Assembly: GCA_964446285.1 (NCBI GenBank)
Contig: CAYUNT010000179.1
Coordinates: 1-9,355 of the forward strand
Direction: 5' to 3'
DNA: 9,355 bases
Source: CAYUNT01 sp964446285
GTDB taxonomy: Bacteria > Sumerlaeota > Sumerlaeia > SLMS01 > CAYUNT01
Numbering within the stretch: position 1 is the stretch's first letter; each line of letters begins with the position of its first letter. Of this stretch, positions 1-6,000 are shown in pieces. The position numbers and the translations under genes are program-made. The notes under the pieces are model-generated. The model saw only the letters and a list, made by a program, of their open reading frames with translations. It was not told the origin of the DNA and did no database searches.

Positions 1-20
1 GACCTGGAGGTCTGCCCCGC

Positions 21-40
21 CCTTAATTCCGCGATCAAGG
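21..40 (-). terminator. Stem-loop after the giant gene, possible transcript end
   Basis: On the minus strand, 15 bases after the TAA stop, the arms CCTTGAT and ATTAAGG form a seven-pair stem with one G-U pair around a six-base loop. The G-U pair forms only in the minus-strand transcript. No T tract follows (the next bases are GCGGGGCAG), so it is not a classical intrinsic terminator; it may mark or protect the 3' end. Positions 1-20 hold a short palindrome (GACCTNNAGGTC) and nothing else I can support. Confidence 0.35.
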
Positions 41-54
41 TTTGCATACACTGA

Positions 55-3000
55 TTACAGAGGCAGCGTTCTGATCAGCCCCATGCGGTTGCGATATAAC
101 AGCACGGCGTCCAGAATGGAAACCGTTCCGTCGCCGTTCATGTCGTAACGCAGGTCGTCTCGCAGGAACGGCGCTTCCGTGTCATTGAGCAGCGCGTCAT
201 ACAACGCCGTGGCGTCGTCTTCGTTCCAGGTTCCATTGCCGTCGAAATCGAGGAACGCGGGAACGCTATTGGGATTGGCGGGATCGGAGCCATTGGCCTG
301 TTCGTAGGCATCGCTGAGTCCGTCGCAATCAAAGTCGCCGGGGCAGGGGCCGGGCGTCATAGTGGGCGTCGGACTGGACGAAACCGTCGGCTCGATGGAT
401 GGAGTCGGCTCGATGGAGGCCGTAGGTTCGACCGAGGGAGTCGGGCTGACGCTGGCAGTTGGCGACGGGCCGGGAGTTGCCGTTTCTGTCGGACGTGGGG
501 ATTCGGTTTCAGTCGGCGCGGGGGGTTCGGTCACTGTAGGTTCCGGCGTCTGACTCGGGGTTGGCGCAGGGGTTGCGCTTTCCGTCGGGCGAGGCGTCGC
601 GCTTTCAGTTGGCGCGGGCGATTCGCTTGGCGTTGGCGCCGGAGTTTCCGTTGGAACCTCAGGCGTGGCCGTTTCCGTTGGCCGCGGCGTTTCGCTCTCT
701 GTGGGGGCGGGCGATTCGCTTGGCGTTGGCGCCGGAGTTTCCGTTGGAACCTCAGGCGTGGCCGTTTCCGTTGGCCGCGGCGTTTCGCTCTCGGTTGGCG
801 CGGGGGATTCGGAAGCCGTAGGTTCCGGCGTAGGACTCAGCGTCGGCGCCGGAGATTCGCTCGCTGTTGGCGCCGGTGTGGAAGTCAGCGATGGGCTTGG
901 CGTTTCCGACGGCGCCGGAGTAGCGATTTCTGTGGGCGAAACGCTCGGCGTGGGCGTCGGCATTTCGACCGCCAGCGCACGCACGCTTTTGCTCTCGTCC
1001 ATTCCCATCGCGAGCGGATTGTCGTATGCCTTGCCGGGTGGAATTTCTCCCTGCAAGGCAATCCAGCCGCCGAATTGCCATCCCAGATCGAATTGCGCCG
1101 TCAGCGTGACCGTCGTGCCATACGAATAGGTGCTGAGAAGCGGATCGATATTGACCGTGCCATGTTCCGCTTCGGCCACCAGCGTGAAGGCCGCTTCCGC
1201 GAAATGCCCGGTCACCTCTTTATTTCCATCCATAGTCAGGACGAGCGGATTGTCGCCTTCGTGTCCGGAGGGCACATCACCGCTCCAATGCGTAAAGACC
1301 ACGCCGTCTTCGGATTTTGGAATCAGGAGAACTTCCGAGCCTGGGGCATAGGCGGGCAGATCGGGCAGGGCCGACACAACGCCGCCTCCGACGGCCTCAA
1401 TGTGGAGCGTCCACCATCCAGGCTGGTCGGGCGAAGGCGAAGGTGAGATGGCGGGCGTGGGTGAAACAGTCGGAGTGGGCGAGGCAATGTTCGTGGTCCA
1501 GACCTCGAAGGCCATGTCCATCGGCACGCCTTCCAACCGATGCCCGGCGGGCCAGAAGTGCTCGGGCCAGTTGATGCCATCCACACTGCGGGCCGCCGCC
1601 GCGCCATTTTGCGTCTCGCTGTTGAGCCAGCCCCATTTGTATTGCACAGCGTCCGTCATGAATACGGCCTGGATGCTGATGAAGTATTTTTCGCCCGGAT
1701 TGACGCCCCATGCCGAGTTCAGCCAGGCCGTGTATTCGCATTCGTGCTCGTAGTGGCCCGGATTGTTCCATTGTTCGACCGCCGCCACCCACTTCTCGTT
1801 ATAGTTGAAGCATTGTTCGTAGAAGAGAACTTCGCCGGGATGCGGCGCCGGAGATGGGATGTATTCAAACAGACTCAGGCGGAAATAGAGCGGCTTGTTC
1901 TCCGGCCACTCTGTGGTTCCAATGGGCTGGAACTGCATTCCAGGCGTAAGAACTTCCGCATTCGTGTTTTCCATGAATCCCGGATACGACCCCCACCATC
2001 GCAGCGTGAGAACCGGGAGTCCGTCCGCGCTTTGCCAGTCGTCGGCGACCTGGAGTCCGGGCGAGGTTGCCCTGTCGCGCCAGGCGAGGACGTCAAATCC
2101 GTCGGTCAGATTGGGCGGCTGCCATCCCTGGAGTGTGCCGGGAGTGGGCGAGATGGTTGGCGTGGGCGAAACGGTGGGCGATGGCGAAGGTGTTTCCGTG
2201 GGTGCCTCGCCAACTTCCATCGAGAAAGCCAAATCCAGCAGTTCGCCTTCGAGGCGATGCCCCAGCGGCCAAGTCTGCTCCGACCAGGTTGCGCCGTCGC
2301 TCGATAGCATGGCGGCGCTGTTCCATTGTTCGCTGGCGGCCGCCCAGGACCAGGGATACGCGGGCGCGGAGTCATACTGCGCCTGTATGCCGAGATAATA
2401 GAACAGGCTGTCGCCGGGCATCCAGGGTGTGGGCAGTTCGCATTCGTAATTGAACACATGGCAATAGTGGCCGGGATTGTCAAACTGCTCGAAGCTGCCG
2501 GCGTAGGTTTCGTGGTAATCCGTGCATATTTCCGAGGTGAGAATCTCGCCGGGATGCGGCGGGACGTCCTCGTCGGCGTAAGTGAACCATGCGAGTTTGA
2601 ATTGGGCGGGCCGCCCGGCGGGCGGAAGCGTATGGCTGGTCGCCGTGTCCATCCAGCCGGAATAGAGGCCCTGCCATTGGATTTTTATGATAGGCAGCCC
2701 CGCGGCGGCTTGCCAGTCGTCGGCGGCCATTACTCCGAAGGCGGCGGTCAGCGGCATTCGCTGGCGGATTGAATTTTTTCCGCCCAAAACCACATAAGAG
2801 GAAATGCCGATGCCATCGAGGAAATTAACGCCCTGATTCCAGCGCACGAAACCGGGTGTGGCTGTGGGCGAGGGGGTGGGCGTGGGCGATAGCGAGGGAG
2901 GCTGCGAGGGCGTGGGACTCGGCGAAGCGGTTGGCGAGATCGAAGGCGTGGGGGTTGGCTCCAATTCGATCACCAGTTCAAACGCCAAATCCATTTTCTG

Positions 3001-6000
3001 GCCTGCGAGACGATGGCCGGCCGTATATGAATTCTCGATGAATATCTGTTCGTATTGCCGCAGCGCCCCGCGGCCCCACTGCGTTTCGGCGTTGAGCCAG
3101 CCCCACGGATAGGGCGGCTGATCGGCGAACAACGCCTGAATCGAAAGGAAATACGTGGTTCCGGCCGCTTGCTCCCAGGGCGCGTCCAAAAGCGCTTCGT
3201 AGGTGAATTCATGCTCGAAGGTTCCCGCGCCCGCCGGGATTGGCTCGCCGCCGTATTCCATGAACCAGGAACAGGTTTCGGAGGCCAAAACCGGGCCGGG
3301 TTCGAGTCCGTTTTCGGTCTCGACGGCCTCGCGCCATTCGATGAGGAAGGCGCTGGGGCGCGCCTGGGGCGGCGCGGCCACATCCGGATTCGAGGTGTCG
3401 TATCCGATATACGATCCCCACCAGCGGACTTTCAAAATCGGCTTTCCGTCGGGGCATTCCCAATCGTCGAACATCTTGCTGCCGCCGGAGCCGGATTCGA
3501 GAGTCCAGGAGGCGAGGTCCCAGCCGTCCGTGAGGTTCGGATCGCGCGCGATTTTGATGGCGGGATCGGGCGAAGGGGAGGGCGAGGGGCTGATCGTCGG
3601 CGAGCCTGCGGACGTGGGCGAGAGCGTCGGCCCCGGAGTTTCCGTGGCCATTTCGGTGGCAGTTGCGGTGGCAGTAACGGTGGATGAGGCTGTGGCGGTG
3701 GGCGCGGCGGTTTCCGTTATAGTAGGCGCGGCGGTTTCTGTGGCTGTGGGCATTTCGGTTCCCGTAAAGGTTGCCAAGGGAGTTTCGCTTGCCCAGGGAG
3801 TTGGCGTGACGATTGCGGTTAGGGTGGCAAATGGCGTTGCGGTTATAGTCGCTGTAACCATTTGGGTTTCTGTTGGCGAAATCGGCGGTTCCGGAGTCAC
3901 TGTGACATCCGCGGCCATGATTCGGCCCTGCTCTTGCCCGCCGAGCAGTTCGAAGGCCATTCCCATCGGCTGGCCTTGCAAGCGATGCCCCTCCCCCCAG
4001 GCCAGTTCCGTGGCCGGATTCGCATCAATTTGAGAAATCGCCGGACCCAGTTGATTGGTTTCGCTGTTGAGCCATCCCCACGGCGTCGCCGGTTGAGACG
4101 ACACATACATCGCCTGAATTCTCAGGTAATAGTTCGTCCCCTGCTGTTGCTGCCACGGCGTGGGAATCTGGCAGTCGTAGGCGAACTCGTGCTCATAGGT
4201 TGTCCCGCCTTGTGGCGAGGGGTGCGCGATCACCCCGTGGTAAGTTTCCGAATAATCAGTGGAGTCGAAATATCCAATAAGGGTTCCGGGCCGCGCGGGG
4301 GGACCGGCGTTGTATTGATACCAGCCGATGCGGAAGAAAGCGGGATGTTCTTGCGGCGGAGCCACAGGGGTGGATTGTTGCGAGGCATAGCCTATGTAAG
4401 AACCATACCAGCGGATTTGCTGGATGGGCGCGCCATCCGGGCATTGCCAATCGTCGTAAACAGCGAGGTCGGCCCCCTGCGGACTCGATCTATCTTCGGT
4501 ATCGTATCCATCGGTCATGTTGGGGGCTTGGAGGATTTTTTGCAGGCCGCGCCAGCCGGTATCGTAACTGCTGAAGTCGCCAGCGAACCGGCCCTCCTCA
4601 GTCCCGGCGGACCTCACCCAATAATAGTATTGCTTTCCCGGAACAGCGGTTGTGTCGGAGAAGTGATCGCTCTGCTTCCAGGAAGTTCCGAGGGCGGTCT
4701 TGGAGCCATCCTGCGAATCCGCTCGATACACGCGGAAGTAGAGATCAGGGCTGGGCGGATTCCACTGGACATACACTTTATCGGAATAAGCGCCATCGCT
4801 GGCCGCCACGCCAGTGGGCGGGTAGGGGGCGCGCCAGCCCGCTTTGGCTGAATCCCATCCACTCACGCAGTAGCCATTGCGGTCCATTGCGGCGCAAACC
4901 CAATAGTAATAGAACTTGGCTGCCTCCGCCGAGGTGTCGCCGTATTCAAACTGCGGCGCCCAGGAAGTGAGGGGCGTGCGTTGATTTTCCGGCGCGTTTT
5001 GCGACAGCGCGCGATACAGCCGGTAGTATTTCGCATTGCCCGCCTGACCCCAGTTGACACGAATTTCTTCGGCGCTTGCGCCCAGACTGGCATGGAGATT
5101 GGGCGGCGCGGGCAGCGGTTTCCAGCCCGAATCCGCCGCGCTGAAGTCGCTTTGGTCTATGTTCGAGCATGCCTTTATCCGGTAGGAATACTCGACGCAC
5201 CCCTCAGGCGGCGCATCGAAGAATCCTGTGCTATACACATCGCCGCTAATTTTTTTGTAAACAAGCCCGCCCGGATTTTTTCGATACACGTGATAAAAGA
5301 TGGCGTCGGGCGAATCATTCCAGAAAACGCGCACTTCGCCGGGATAGGCGCCATCGCTTGCATTGACGTTTGTGGGGGGCAGCAATTTTTTCCACCCATC
5401 ATCCGGCCCGCCATATCCAGTGGCCTGGTAGCCGCCGCTTGAGGTGGCCGCCTGAACCCAGTAATAAAACCTTTTCCCGCTCTGGGGCGGCGAATCCTCA
5501 TACGTTGTGGCCTGCTGCCATCCGCCCAAAATCGTTTTGGAACTGGTGCTCGATGAACTCAACGATCGGGCCACACGGTAGTAAATCGTGCCGGGAATCG
5601 CATCCCAACTCACAACGACTTTATTGGTGTATGTCCCGTCGGTGGCGGAAATGCTGCCGGGAGCCGTCAAAGATCGGAATCCCGTGTCCGGGCCGGTAAA
5701 ATCGTAGCGATTGGCATCTGTGCCGCTGGCATTCGCGCAAGGCTTGATCCAATAGCAATAGGTTTTGAAAAGATCGACGTTCGTGTCGGCGTATTGCGTG
5801 CCGGTGATCCAGCCGGTCAGGGGCGTCTTGGGATCGGTCTGCTTTTCGGCGCGATAAAGTTGGTAATGAGTTGCGCCCCAGACTTCATTCCACGAAACGA
5901 GGACCTTGTCGGAATACGTCCCGTCGGAGGCCGTGAAACCTGTCGGGCTGCCCAGCCTTCGCACGCCGCGCGCATATTCGCTAAAGTCGCTCGGTCCGGT

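Noticed and set aside
1..47. A minus-strand ATG (45-47) with an open frame to the window edge, a possible start of the next gene.
   Set aside because: Only 15 codons are visible, there is no ribosome binding site, and it overlaps the stem-loop after the giant gene. More sequence is needed to judge it.
362..1129. Plus-strand frames rich in Val-Gly-Ser repeats, which look like a repetitive surface protein.
   Set aside because: They are the antisense of the Pro/Thr/Ser codons of the linker; the real frame runs on through to a calcium-binding domain on the minus strand.
3862..4851. A 329-codon open frame on the plus strand.
   Set aside because: It lies wholly opposite the end of the FN3 array and module A. 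The minus-strand protein has clear repeated domains there, and the plus frame has no motif or ribosome binding site. GC-rich coding sequence keeps the opposite strand open by chance.
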